50,439 bases of DNA from Legionella sp. (GCA_002786205.1 PEQM01000010.1:1-50439), one strand, 5' to 3'; counted from the stretch's first letter, positions 1-7,907 are shown. A program made the numbers and translations. Notes: a model not told the origin generated them from the letters alone.

Positions 1-2
1 CC

Positions 3-143
3 ATTGCATTTACATGGGCTCATCGTACTGGCGAAGGGCAGAATGAGCAAAAGCCAATAAAAATCAAAACACATGGCAGGCCTGCAATTAGTTTGTTTCG
101 TTATGGTCTGGATTTTTTGTGCGACTCTATACTTGGTTTATGA
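3..143 (+). pseudogene. IS4-family transposase, C-terminal fragment
   Basis: The frame is open from the window edge and gives 46 residues before TGA at 141-143. It reads like the end of Legionella IS4-type transposases: an FTWAH segment, then PIKIKTHGRPAIS and FRYGLDFL, a basic His-Gly-Arg tail typical of that group. Because the window begins inside the frame, the rest of the gene may lie upstream. The last few codons overlap a nuclease relic in another frame and no terminal inverted repeat is visible after the stop, so this end looks truncated or fused rather than an intact IS end. The IS4 assignment is from remembered family resemblance. Confidence 0.6.
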
Positions 144-276
144 TGAGATTCATTCTGATGTCTACGAAGCAATAACCAGAGAAAAACGAATCAAGAAATG
201 GAACTGACAATGGAAAATAAACCTTATCGAGCAAAACAATCCACAGTGGCTTGATTTTGGTATCGGATTATTTTGA
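130..276 (+). pseudogene. GIY-YIG nuclease (YhbQ/excinuclease-like) relic
   Basis: From codon 130 the plus strand reads YLVYDEIHSDVYEAI, then TREKRIKKWN, a TGA at 205-207, then QWKINLIEQNNPQWLD and a final TGA at 274-276. This is the C-terminal half of small GIY-YIG domain proteins, whose conserved tail has a REKxIKKW helix followed by a WK-I-LIE-NP-W segment. The TGA sits where the family has Arg, so a CGA to TGA change explains it. The N-terminal half with the catalytic GIY and YIG strands is missing, replaced by the transposase fragment. The gene is therefore dead on two counts. No start codon or ribosome binding site is present. Confidence 0.65.
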
Positions 277-284
277 TGGATGGT

Positions 285-316
285 TGCCCGCCTGCGCGGG
301 CATGGCAGGTTTTTTT
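285..316. repeat. REP-like hairpin after the nuclease relic
   Basis: TGCCCGC (285-291) pairs with GCGGGCA (296-302) around the loop CTGC. An alternative stem CCTGC (291-295) / GCAGG (305-309) is followed directly by seven T (310-316), which could act as a weak intrinsic terminator. GC-rich hairpins of this shape are scattered repeats in many proteobacterial genomes, often next to small GIY-YIG genes. Copy number cannot be judged from this window. Confidence 0.45.
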
Positions 317-530
317 CTCATGTACAGAGGAGTTTGGTTCAAAATCACTATGGAATTATGTCAAAAAACCCACTCGGGACCATGAGTGCACAGGGATTGG
401 ACTATCCAATTGTTATATCAAAATATCTGCTTTTTGATTTTTATTTGCGCACAATATCGCAAGATGATTGACAAAAAACACAATGTGTTATTTTTAACAA
501 AATATTTTTCGTCCTTATAACGCAATTGTC

Positions 531-536
531 GGAGGT
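531..536 (+). promoter_or_regulatory. Strong ribosome binding site fixing a GTG start
   Basis: GGAGGT lies 3 nt before the GTG at 540. It supports that start although GTG is the less common codon, and the signal peptide begins exactly there. Confidence 0.6.
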
Positions 537-539
537 ATC

Positions 540-989
540 GTGAAAAAAAGCATAAGACTATCTATTTTTTATCTTTTCGTATCATCAAAAATTGTATGTG
601 CATCTGTTTCTTGTGATTCTTACAATGATCTTCGAGTTGAATTAAAAAACTATGGATCGGATAATTGTCATCTAATTCAAAGTAAATTATTAAATGGGTC
701 GCTGTACGAAAGCTCTTTTCCGAGCATCCTGGCAGCTACTGGAGAGAAATATTCTTTCACGCTAACTGGTGTTAAAACTGAGGCTGTTTTAAAATACCAA
801 TGTGGAGAGTATAAAAAGTTTACTTTATATATGGGGCAGTATACCAAACCAACACATTATCATACGACAATTGATGCCGAAATGATAAATGCAAATGATG
901 TGTTTGAGAGGCATCAAAAAAAGGAAACTTGGGGTGGTGGATGTACCCATAAGTATCCAGGCACTCTTTTCTGGCAGTTCTCACATTAA
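540..989 (+). CDS. Small secreted protein of unknown function
   Basis: The product is 149 residues starting at GTG, preceded by a near-perfect Shine-Dalgarno. Residues 1-21 form a classical Sec signal peptide: MKKSIR, a hydrophobic core, and a likely cut after VCA. The mature part holds five cysteines, including a pair in the first half (SCDSYND and DNCHL) suited to periplasmic disulfide bonds, and ends HKYPGTLFWQFSH. I do not recognise the family. It stands alone: IS and nuclease debris lies upstream and a possible structured RNA downstream, so it may be accessory DNA. Codon use is AT-rich like the surroundings. A role in the periplasm or outside the cell is inferred only from the signal peptide. 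Confidence 0.6.
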   Translation: MKKSIRLSIFYLFVSSKIVCASVSCDSYNDLRVELKNYGSDNCHLIQSKLLNGSLYESSFPSILAATGEKYSFTLTGVKTEAVLKYQCGEYKKFTLYMGQYTKPTHYHTTIDAEMINANDVFERHQKKETWGGGCTHKYPGTLFWQFSH

Positions 990-1079
990 AACAAAGCAGA
1001 TAATTATTTTCGAAGAAAGTCTTTATCTGTTGAATAATCGAGGAATTAACTAACAACCCTAATTGCTAGGAAAATTTAA

Positions 1080-1168
1080 GTTTTGCATTAGGGCACAAGT
1101 TACGGAGCGCCAGGCCCCTTAGGGGTCTAATTAAGACTGAGTATGATTAGGCGCTCTTATAATCTACA
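1080..1168 (+). ncRNA. Possible small structured RNA
   Basis: This stretch has no credible reading frame but folds compactly on paper. GAGCGCC (1105-1111) pairs perfectly with GGCGCTC (1150-1156). Inside, GGCCCC (1113-1118) pairs with GGGGTC (1122-1127) with one G-U pair, and GTCT/AGAC (1125-1128 and 1134-1137) offers a competing hairpin. An intrinsic terminator follows at 1169. I match it to no known riboswitch or tRNA. It could be a small RNA, or the leader or trailer of a neighbour. Confidence 0.35.
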
Positions 1169-1197
1169 AAAAGCCCATGAAATTTGGGCTTTTCTTA
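1169..1197 (+). terminator. Intrinsic terminator
   Basis: AAAAGCCCA (1169-1177) pairs perfectly with TGGGCTTTT (1185-1193) around a 7-nt loop and runs into a T-rich tail. The A-rich left arm lets it work on both strands. It would end the possible RNA at 1080-1168. Confidence 0.7.
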
Positions 1198-1412
1198 TTA
1201 AAATTCTATTCTATTTTAATTAACTCTCAATCAATAAAGTATCCCTCTTTAGTTTTAATTGAATCCTCATCAACTTGCTCTAGTAAAATAAAAGACAATC
1301 TCATTTTTTTTATATAAGATTGAACTTGAAGACACGGAGCTAGATGCCTAAGGCAAATGGTGGCAGCAAAAATAGTTAACGTTAAATAATGGATAATATA
1401 AAGTGGATTTTT
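1198..1412. other. Intergenic stretch before wecB
   Basis: This is AT-rich sequence without a convincing gene. A 25-codon minus-strand frame around 1226-1303 has an ATG but nothing recognisable. AAGTGGA near 1401-1407 is the probable ribosome binding site of wecB. The promoter of wecB should lie here but no clear -35/-10 pair stands out. Confidence 0.4.
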
Positions 1413-2570
1413 ATGACTCTCAATACGTTATGCATCTTTGGTACTAGGCCTGAAGCCATTAAAATGGCACCTCTTATTAAAAAATTAAATCAAAGCACAA
1501 TAAGTAATAAGGTGTGTATTACCGGACAGCATCAGGAAATGTTGAATTCTGTGTTGGATTTATTTCATATTGTGCCGGACTTTAATTTGAAAGTCATGTC
1601 AGCGAATCAGACATTAAGCCAATTAACCGCAAAAATTCTTATTGGTTTGGAGATGCTGTTTAAAACATACAAGCCCAATTTGGTTTTTGTGCATGGAGAT
1701 ACAACCACCACATTAGCAGCATCATTAGCAGCTTATTATCATCGTATTGATGTGGCTCATGTTGAGGCAGGATTAAGGACGGGCAATGTTTATTCTCCTT
1801 GGCCTGAAGAAATCAATAGAAAGCTTACCGGATCTTTGGCTAAATTTCATTTTGCTCCTACCACTTCTGCCAGGCTCAATTTACTTAACGAAGGGATATC
1901 TCCGAATTCTATTGTTGTCACTGGAAATACAGGAATTGACGCCTTACATGATATATCCAATAGATTGGATACTGATAAGGTATTATGGAATCAGTTATGC
2001 AAACAATTTTATTTTCTTAGTGCCAAACGTAAAATGATTTTAGTTACAGGGCATAGACGGGAAAACTTTGGTTCAGGTTTTCAGAATATTTGTGAGTCAT
2101 TGCGCCAACTGGCGTTGATGCATCCAGATATAGATATTGTTTACCCGGTGCACCTAAATCCTAATGTCCAAAAACCAGTGTATTCTTTGTTAAAAGATTT
2201 AAAAAATGTTTACTTAATTGCACCAGTCGATTATGCGGCCTTTGTTTATCTTATAAAGCAATGTTATCTAATACTTACAGATTCAGGTGGGGTACAGGAA
2301 GAAGCACCTGCTTTGGGTAAGCCTGTTTTAGTCATGCGTGAGATTACAGAACGCCCTGAAGCGCTTGTTTTTGGAGGTGTTAAATTAGTGGGAAGTAATA
2401 CCGAAAAAATTATAATCGAAGTGAATCAGTTACTATTAAATGAAACAGCATATGCTTCTATGATTGCCAAAGTTAGCCCTTATGGTGATGGAACAGCTGC
2501 AAACCAAATAGTAGCGCATCTTTCGGAGTTATATTTTGTTGAAAATCACAGTGTAGGTGCTTGTATTTGA
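1413..2570 (+). CDS. wecB: UDP-N-acetylglucosamine 2-epimerase (non-hydrolysing)
   Basis: WecB interconverts UDP-GlcNAc and UDP-ManNAc in the cytoplasm, feeding ManNAc or ManNAcA into surface polysaccharide. The N-terminus carries the family signature FGTRPEAIKMAPL. Further on come VFVHGDTTTTLA, HVEAGLRTG, WPEEINRKL, TGHRRENFG and the DSGGVQEEAPALGKPVLVMR block of the C-terminal Rossmann domain, which binds the UDP-sugar. The frame is open from an ATG at 1389, but that has no ribosome binding site. The ATG at 1413 is preceded by AAGTGGA and puts the signature at the position seen in E. coli, giving 385 residues against about 376. The gene stands alone, away from the glycosyltransferase and ligase genes at 41-43 kb, which it may nevertheless serve. 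Confidence 0.92.
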   Translation: MTLNTLCIFGTRPEAIKMAPLIKKLNQSTISNKVCITGQHQEMLNSVLDLFHIVPDFNLKVMSANQTLSQLTAKILIGLEMLFKTYKPNLVFVHGDTTTTLAASLAAYYHRIDVAHVEAGLRTGNVYSPWPEEINRKLTGSLAKFHFAPTTSARLNLLNEGISPNSIVVTGNTGIDALHDISNRLDTDKVLWNQLCKQFYFLSAKRKMILVTGHRRENFGSGFQNICESLRQLALMHPDIDIVYPVHLNPNVQKPVYSLLKDLKNVYLIAPVDYAAFVYLIKQCYLILTDSGGVQEEAPALGKPVLVMREITERPEALVFGGVKLVGSNTEKIIIEVNQLLLNETAYASMIAKVSPYGDGTAANQIVAHLSELYFVENHSVGACI

Positions 2571-2639
2571 AAAATAAGGAGTCATTAAGAAGGGGTTATG
2601 TTTTTTGATAACCATTGAAAAGAATTAAAAAGTTCTCAA

Positions 2640-2726
2640 TGGTACCGAGGGTCGGACTCGAACCGACACGATGTCACCATCAACGGATTTTGAATCCGTC
2701 GCGTCTACCAATTCCGCCACCCCGGC
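2640..2726 (-). tRNA. tRNA-Leu (anticodon CAA)
   Basis: The minus strand gives an 87-nt class II tRNA. The acceptor stem GCCGGGG pairs with CCTCGGT including two G-U pairs. A D-arm with GGTAGAC, anticodon stem ACGGA/TCCGT around loop TTCAAAA (anticodon CAA), a long variable arm, T-arm GTCGGTTCGAGTCCGAC, discriminator A and an encoded CCA follow. The long variable arm and A73 are leucine identity features. It decodes UUG. Confidence 0.96.
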
Positions 2727-2738
2727 ACTACGAGGGTC

Positions 2739-2766
2739 ATTATAGCAAAGAAACAGATTCATACAA
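2739..2766 (-). promoter_or_regulatory. Promoter of tRNA-Leu
   Basis: On the minus strand TTGTAT (2766-2761) is followed after 16 nt by a consensus TATAAT (2744-2739). The tRNA 5' end lies 13 nt beyond the -10 box, so transcription would begin a few bases before the mature end. Confidence 0.65.
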
Positions 2767-2786
2767 TGTTTTTCTTTGCATATGAC

Positions 2787-2835
2787 AAAAAAACTATAAT
2801 ATTAAATCGATGGTTTATTGTATTATAGTTTTTTT
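2787..2835. terminator. Perfect 15-bp inverted repeat, bidirectional terminator-like
   Basis: The 15 bases at 2787-2801 (A7, then CTATAATA) are exactly complementary to 2821-2835 (TATTATAG, then T7), with a 19-nt loop. Both strands therefore show a stem ending in seven T. It lies between the divergent tRNA-Leu promoter and the secreted-protein ATG at 2855, only 20 nt upstream of that ATG, an odd place for a terminator. The left arm contains a TATAAT on the plus strand. Confidence 0.55.
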
Positions 2836-2854
2836 GTGTATTTTAGAGTGAATC

Positions 2855-3235
2855 ATGCTGCGATTGTTTGTTTTATTGGTGCTAATGTGCGGGGTTTTTT
2901 TATCAGGGGGATTATGGTCTTTTACTTGTCCTGATCCACAAACTACGTCATTGCGTGATGGTATTCCACCATCTCCTTGGATAATTAATCCTTTTTCTGC
3001 ACACAGACCGGCAGGAGAGGAAGGGGCTTATTTTGTTAGAGCAAACATATTACGAGCCGGAATAGGGCGAGGGGTTTTATGCACTTATCGTATTAGTAAA
3101 GGTGATTATTCTATTTTATGGCAAGCACCGACTAAAATTCCTGCACCAACTGACTATCAATGGATAGCTGTAATGGGAGGGTATGCTTGTTCTTTATCAT
3201 TGGCAATATGTACGTTTGAAACATTGGCGTCATAA
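2855..3235 (+). CDS. Small secreted protein, possibly DUF3757-like
   Basis: The product is 126 residues. A signal peptide covers about residues 1-22 (MLRLFVLLVLMCGVFLSGG). The mature part opens with FTCPDPQTTS, then PPSPWIINPFS, a middle segment AYFVRANILRAG with GVLCTYRI, and ends near CSLSLAICTF. The CPDP opening and a later CxY motif recall DUF3757 proteins found in Legionella and Coxiella, but I am not sure of that assignment. Four cysteines in the mature region suggest disulfides. It stands alone behind a large inverted repeat. Export is well supported by the signal peptide; function is unknown. Confidence 0.6.
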   Translation: MLRLFVLLVLMCGVFLSGGLWSFTCPDPQTTSLRDGIPPSPWIINPFSAHRPAGEEGAYFVRANILRAGIGRGVLCTYRISKGDYSILWQAPTKIPAPTDYQWIAVMGGYACSLSLAICTFETLAS

Positions 3236-3352
3236 GTGTGGTTTGAAATGGTTTATTGTTTTTCAGATACGTTTGATGCACGAAGTCTATTGATTATAAT
3301 TTTTATGTATCTATTCATCCTATTTTAAATGCGTTAGGAGAAAAGTCAGATT

Positions 3353-3394
3353 TGAGTGCATCCTGAGCGGCCAGACCGCATCAAGAGGCACTCA
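3353..3394. repeat. Imperfect long hairpin in an intergenic gap
   Basis: TGAGTGC (3353-3359) pairs with GCACTCA (3388-3394), and inside GCGG (3367-3370) pairs with CCGC (3376-3379). The gap 3236-3466 has no gene. The hairpin lies beyond the end of the secreted-protein gene and nadA, which converge here, but it lacks an adjacent T-run on either strand. It may be a dispersed repeat. Confidence 0.35.
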
Positions 3395-3466
3395 ATATGG
3401 CTTTGCGATGAACAGGGCGAATAGTTACCTTTTTGCTTTTAGTAGTACTCTGATAATACAGTCGTT

Positions 3467-4810
3467 TTAAATTCGGTCTTCTGTAATATCTATCATCATT
3501 TGTAATGATTTTTTGGCATTGTCAATTACCCATTGCTGTTCTGTATCGGATAGCCTGTTGCGAATGCCATTGAACTCATTCACTACATCACCTGCTTTGA
3601 CTTCATTATAGGACAGATTTTTTCCTTGTCTTAGGAGGTCTATCAAGGCAATAAGATGGGGCGGGTCATTGCGTGACATGGTTGCACAGCCACAGCCTAT
3701 GCCTTTTTCATCTGTTGTCTTAGGTGCTTCTGCCAGATTTACAATGTCGATATTTAATGCCTTGCAATATTGTTTAAGATTTTCCACCATATGATTTTCT
3801 GTACCAATGGCATAGCGCTTGGTGCCGGCACGATCATGAACGGCATAATCCCAAATAAAAGCGGTTGATCCCGCATGATTGGCGGCTCGAATTACTGTAT
3901 TTCTACATTCAGGATGGACGATGGTGGTATAACCTTGTTGATGCCAATAGTCGCACATGTCGGGTTGATAGTGAGTATGTACCGCACAATGGCTATCGAA
4001 TAATATCAGTTCGGCTTTATCAAATTGAGCCAGGGTTTCTTTATTTTGCTCAGCCAAAGAATAGCGAGCGCCAGCAGTTCCTCCTGGCCAGTAAGCCAGA
4101 TTATTAATGCCTAACCAATAAGCAATATTTTCCCCCATGTGTCTGTCAGGAATAAATAGTATTTTTTTATTCTTTTTTCTCGCCCATTGTACTATTTTTT
4201 TAACATTGGAGCTGGTACATACAGCACCGCCTTGAGCCCCTGTCATGGCTTTAACACGCCCTGAGGTATTCATGTAGCAGATGGGCAGAATATTTTCTGC
4301 ACCATAGCGTTCATTTAAATCTACAAATGCAGGCTCCACCATAAAATCTTTAGCTAACATTTCCATAGTGCAACCAGATTTTGGATTAGTGATGTACACG
4401 CGCTGGTTATTATGAGCCAAAATGCTGATGGATTCTGCCATGAAATGAACAGCGGATTCGATAATAATGGATTTTTCGGGATGCTCAGCAGCCATCAAGG
4501 CCAGTTGGTAAGAATCACCAATTTTTCCGCCAAACTGTTCTACCAGACGGACTATGTCGCCTCCCATATAATAATGAGCCAATAGCAGCATTTGATCACC
4601 AAAATGATCTTGAGCTTTTTGCATGTAAGGCTTCATCCAGGCTAATATGGTAGTTAATTTTCGATCAGGAAGTGCCTGGTATTCTTCAGCGTAAGGCATA
4701 AATTCTTTTTGATACCAGTCAATAGGATAATCGCTTTGACATAGACTCATGTCCTGGGTGACGTGCATTAAGGTCGACTCAGGTTGGTAGATAGTAGGTT
4801 GGCTAAACAT
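3467..4810 (-). CDS. nadA: Quinolinate synthase A
   Basis: NadA condenses iminoaspartate with dihydroxyacetone phosphate to quinolinate, the second step of NAD synthesis from aspartate, using a [4Fe-4S] cluster. Visible motifs are LLAHYYMGGDIV, GDSYQLA, VHFMAESI, NPKSGCTM (first cluster Cys), CYMNTSGRVKA, GAVCTSSN, FIPDRHMGENIA, HPECR, AIGTENHMV and the GCGCATMS segment near the C-terminus. It is longer than the roughly 350-residue E. coli protein, with an N-terminal extension of about 60 residues and a longer C-terminus. The frame opens at an ATG ending at 4828, but GGGG lies 8 nt before the ATG at 4810, so I chose the latter. It follows nadB by 95 nt on the same strand. Confidence 0.93.
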   Translation of the reverse strand: MFSQPTIYQPESTLMHVTQDMSLCQSDYPIDWYQKEFMPYAEEYQALPDRKLTTILAWMKPYMQKAQDHFGDQMLLLAHYYMGGDIVRLVEQFGGKIGDSYQLALMAAEHPEKSIIIESAVHFMAESISILAHNNQRVYITNPKSGCTMEMLAKDFMVEPAFVDLNERYGAENILPICYMNTSGRVKAMTGAQGGAVCTSSNVKKIVQWARKKNKKILFIPDRHMGENIAYWLGINNLAYWPGGTAGARYSLAEQNKETLAQFDKAELILFDSHCAVHTHYQPDMCDYWHQQGYTTIVHPECRNTVIRAANHAGSTAFIWDYAVHDRAGTKRYAIGTENHMVENLKQYCKALNIDIVNLAEAPKTTDEKGIGCGCATMSRNDPPHLIALIDLLRQGKNLSYNEVKAGDVVNEFNGIRNRLSDTEQQWVIDNAKKSLQMMIDITEDRI

Positions 4811-4905
4811 CAATAAACCCCGGTTCATAAAATACTTGAAAAAGAGTAACTATCCTTTGAATGCATACAGCATATGGTGAATAGTTACAAAACATAAAAA
4901 AGCCC

Positions 4906-6537
4906 TTATTTTAATACATTATCCATGGGATTAAATCGAGCAATGCTTTCTATAGCGATAGGATTTTTTTGCGGAAAATCTTCCCGGTAATGTCCGCCAC
5001 GTGATTCTCTGCGAGCCAAAGCAGCAGTGACTATCAGTTTGGCATTCAATACAATGTTTCTAAGCTCAATAAAATCTCTGGTGATTTGATGACGCCAGTA
5101 ATACTCCTCTATCGTGCGTTCACGCGTGAGGATGAGTTGCAGTAAATCATTAAGGCCTGCTTCAGTGCGTACTATGCCGGCATAAGAGGTCATTTCGCCT
5201 CTTAAACCACGCCATTGCGCATTGATTTGACTGGCGCGTCTTTGATTACTTTGCTCAGGTCCGCTCCAGCAGGAAATAGCATCTCTGTTTTTAGGTGGCG
5301 ATGAAATATCTTTGAGTGTACAGCGCGCCGCATTGGCACCCATAACCAAGGCTTCGAGTAGTGAATTGCTGGCCAGACGATTGGCGCCATGCAGCCCAGT
5401 AAAAGCGACTTCACCTATAGCATAAAGCCGTTGTAGATCCGTACGGCCATCAATGTCAGTTAAAATGCCACCGCACTGGTAATGTGCAGCAGGCACGACA
5501 GGGATTCTATCCTGACTCATGTCAATGCCTATGGTAAGCAAGGTATTGTAGATTTGGGGAAATCGTTTTTGTAAAAAAGCTTTACTCTGATGCGTAATGT
5601 CTAAATAAACAAAGCCTTTTTGATTTTGTTCAATTTCACTAAAGATGGCTCTGGCGACAACGTCTCTTGTGGCAAGCTCTAATTTATCGGGCGCATAATG
5701 AGTCATGAAGCGCTCATTAGTATCCGGGTTAATCAGTACAGCACCTTCTCCACGCACCGCTTCAGAGATTAAAAAATTATTGAGTGAGTGATGATGAAGC
5801 AAGGTTGGGTGAAATTGATAAAACTCCATGTTACCTACACGAGCACCAGCTCGGTAGGCCATAGCAACACCATCACCTGTAGCAACCATAGGATTAGAGG
5901 TGTAGCGATAGGTTTTCCCCGCGCCACCTGTCGCCAATACAACGCAATTGGCTGAAAAAGTATGAATAAGATGGGTTTGACAATCAAGTACGTAAGCACC
6001 GAGGACTTCACCTTGCACATCAGTGCGGTGAGGATGGTAATGGGTGATCAAATTCACGGCAATATGGTATTCAAAAAGATGAATTTGCGGTGATTGTTGT
6101 ACTAAAGATTGGAGTGTCTGGGTTATGTTAAAGCCCGTTTGATCGCCACAGTTATGAATGCGTCTATGCGAATGTCCGCCTTCTTGAGCCAGATGATGAG
6201 TAAAATGAACGGAATAGTCATCCAGCTGTTTAATGATTTCAGGGCCTTGATGAACAATAAATTCAACGGCGGGTTTGTAGCATAAACCATCGCCAGCAAG
6301 CAGAGTGTCTGATGCATGTGATTCAATAGAATCACTTTTCTCAGCCACTGCTGCGATGCCTCCTTGAGCATAGCGACTGTTGCATTCCATCATTTCAGCT
6401 TTGCTGATTAAAGCGATTTTCAAATGAGGTTGCAAGCTCAATAACTGTAAACAATAATGCAATCCAGCCAATCCAGTACCGATGACCAGTACGTCAAATT
6501 GATAGGCTTGTCCTTGTTGAGATTTCAGCTTGGTCAT
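4906..6537 (-). CDS. nadB: L-aspartate oxidase
   Basis: NadB is an FAD enzyme that oxidises L-aspartate to iminoaspartate, which NadA uses immediately. The FAD dinucleotide motif VLVIGTGLAGL is near residue 20. SRYAQGGIAAV, GGHSHRRIHNCGD, LATGGAGKTYRYTSNP, EFYQFHPT, SEAVRGEGAVLIN and PAAHYQCGGI are hallmarks of the succinate dehydrogenase/fumarate reductase flavoprotein superfamily, and NRLASNSLLEALV completes the FAD site. At 543 residues it has normal length. Its ATG overlaps the stop of purB in an ATGA tetranucleotide, so the two are translationally coupled. With nadA it forms a purB-nadB-nadA unit. Confidence 0.95.
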   Translation of the reverse strand: MTKLKSQQGQAYQFDVLVIGTGLAGLHYCLQLLSLQPHLKIALISKAEMMECNSRYAQGGIAAVAEKSDSIESHASDTLLAGDGLCYKPAVEFIVHQGPEIIKQLDDYSVHFTHHLAQEGGHSHRRIHNCGDQTGFNITQTLQSLVQQSPQIHLFEYHIAVNLITHYHPHRTDVQGEVLGAYVLDCQTHLIHTFSANCVVLATGGAGKTYRYTSNPMVATGDGVAMAYRAGARVGNMEFYQFHPTLLHHHSLNNFLISEAVRGEGAVLINPDTNERFMTHYAPDKLELATRDVVARAIFSEIEQNQKGFVYLDITHQSKAFLQKRFPQIYNTLLTIGIDMSQDRIPVVPAAHYQCGGILTDIDGRTDLQRLYAIGEVAFTGLHGANRLASNSLLEALVMGANAARCTLKDISSPPKNRDAISCWSGPEQSNQRRASQINAQWRGLRGEMTSYAGIVRTEAGLNDLLQLILTRERTIEEYYWRHQITRDFIELRNIVLNAKLIVTAALARRESRGGHYREDFPQKNPIAIESIARFNPMDNVLK

Positions 6538-7907
6538 GAAAAAGCCTTGACAAGTTGGGTTGCAAGCCCTGTATAGTTTTGAGGGGTTAAAGCAAGCAAT
6601 TGTTTTTTTGCTTCTTCCGGGATAGACAGGCCTTGAATAAAATGCTTAAGACTGATGGCATCAATACCATTTTTTCCTCGCGTCAGATCTTTTAGCTGTT
6701 CATAGGCATCAGGTACATTGTAGCGACGCATGACTGTTTGTACTGCCTCAGCCAGCACATCCCAATTGGCCTGTAATTCTGCTTCAAGCGCTATTTTATT
6801 GATTTGTAGCTTGTCATTGCCTTTGGCAATAGAATGAAAGGCTATCAGACAATAAGAGAAAGCAACACCTAAGTTTCTTAATACAGTAGAATCAGATAAG
6901 TCTCGTTGCATGCGTGATTGAGTAAGCTTGTTTGCAAAGTGATCAAATAAGGCGTTAGATAAGCCCAGATTGCCTTCTGCATTTTCAAAGTCTATGGGGT
7001 TGACTTTATGCGGCATGGTTGATGATCCTACCTCATTCGCAATGGTTTTTTGTTTGAAATAACCTAAAGAAATATAACTCCAGATGTCCTTGGTGTAGTC
7101 AAGTAAAATATTATTGATACGCACCATGATTTGAGATACTTCAGCTAATCCGTCATGCGGTTCAATTTGGGTAGTATAGGGGTTAAATGAGAGTCCAAGT
7201 GAGGTTACAAAACCTGCGCAATGTTTTCTCCAATCCACTTCAGGATAGGCAACCACATGAGCATTATAGTTACCTACTGCACCATTGAATTTACCGGGAA
7301 TTAATACTTCAGCAAGTTGTTGTAGTGGTCTTTTTAAGCGGGCAGCAAAGTTAACCAATTCTTTACCCATTGTGGTTGGCGTTGCTGGTTGGCCATGAGT
7401 ACGGGCTAACATGGGAATGTCTCCATGCTGTTTTCCTAACAGGGTAATCCCTCCAGTGATTTCAGCAAGAGCGGGTTGAATCACTTGGGCTATTGCCTGT
7501 TTGACCATTAAGGCATAAGCCAGATTATTAATGTCTTCTGAAGTGCAGGCAAAATGGATAAAACCCGTGATGGCTTGCAGTGCTGGAATAGTTTGAAATT
7601 TTTCTTTCAAATAATATTCAATGGCTTTCACATCATGGTTGGTTTGTTTTTCAAGCTCTTTAATTTTCTCCGCTTCTTTTTCATCGAAATTGACTAAAAT
7701 ATCAGCAAGATATTTTTTGACTTCTTTGTTTAGTTTAGGGACTTCCAGTATGGTTTCATTTGCAGCCAGTGCTTCAAGCCAACGTATTTCGACCATCAAG
7801 CGATAATAAGTTAGGGCGAGCTCACTGAAATAAGGGCTTAATGCTCTGGTTTTATTGATGTAACGGCCGTCTATGGGAGAGATGGCGTTTAATGCAGTGA
7901 GTGTCAT
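6534..7907 (-). CDS. purB: Adenylosuccinate lyase
   Basis: PurB removes fumarate from SAICAR and from adenylosuccinate in purine synthesis. The sequence keeps SPIDGRY near the N-terminus, THGQPATPTTMGKE with the catalytic His, GAVGNYNAH, the signature loop GSSTMPHKVNPIDFENAEGN and RDLSDSTVLRNLG. Alignment from memory with E. coli PurB starts at MTLTALNAISPIDGRY, so I use the ATG at 7907 (457 residues). A longer frame opens at 7928, and neither ATG has a strong ribosome binding site. It is the first gene of the purB-nadB-nadA run and overlaps nadB by 4 nt, an unusual pairing of purine and NAD synthesis. Confidence 0.95.
   Translation of the reverse strand: MTLTALNAISPIDGRYINKTRALSPYFSELALTYYRLMVEIRWLEALAANETILEVPKLNKEVKKYLADILVNFDEKEAEKIKELEKQTNHDVKAIEYYLKEKFQTIPALQAITGFIHFACTSEDINNLAYALMVKQAIAQVIQPALAEITGGITLLGKQHGDIPMLARTHGQPATPTTMGKELVNFAARLKRPLQQLAEVLIPGKFNGAVGNYNAHVVAYPEVDWRKHCAGFVTSLGLSFNPYTTQIEPHDGLAEVSQIMVRINNILLDYTKDIWSYISLGYFKQKTIANEVGSSTMPHKVNPIDFENAEGNLGLSNALFDHFANKLTQSRMQRDLSDSTVLRNLGVAFSYCLIAFHSIAKGNDKLQINKIALEAELQANWDVLAEAVQTVMRRYNVPDAYEQLKDLTRGKNGIDAISLKHFIQGLSIPEEAKKQLLALTPQNYTGLATQLVKAFS

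Noticed and set aside
205-207. In-frame TGA as selenocysteine
   Set aside because: The family has Arg here, no SECIS-like hairpin follows, and the gene is already truncated, so a nonsense mutation is simpler.
280-471. 63-codon plus-strand frame after the hairpin repeat
   Set aside because: It begins inside the repeat, has no ribosome binding site and no recognisable motif; the region is decayed IS/nuclease debris.
820-1056. 78-codon minus-strand frame opposite the secreted protein
   Set aside because: It is antisense to a gene with a good signal peptide and strong ribosome binding site.
1105-1156. tRNA or tRNA-like gene
   Set aside because: The outer stem is 7 bp, but the 52-nt element lacks a T-arm, anticodon loop and CCA region.
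1226-1303. Mini frame on the minus strand before wecB
   Set aside because: Twenty-five codons, stops just upstream, no motif.
2776-2800. TTGCAT plus TATAAT as a plus-strand promoter for the gene at 2855
   Set aside because: The spacing is only about 13 nt, too short for sigma-70, and the -10 lies in the terminator arm; kept only as a remark.
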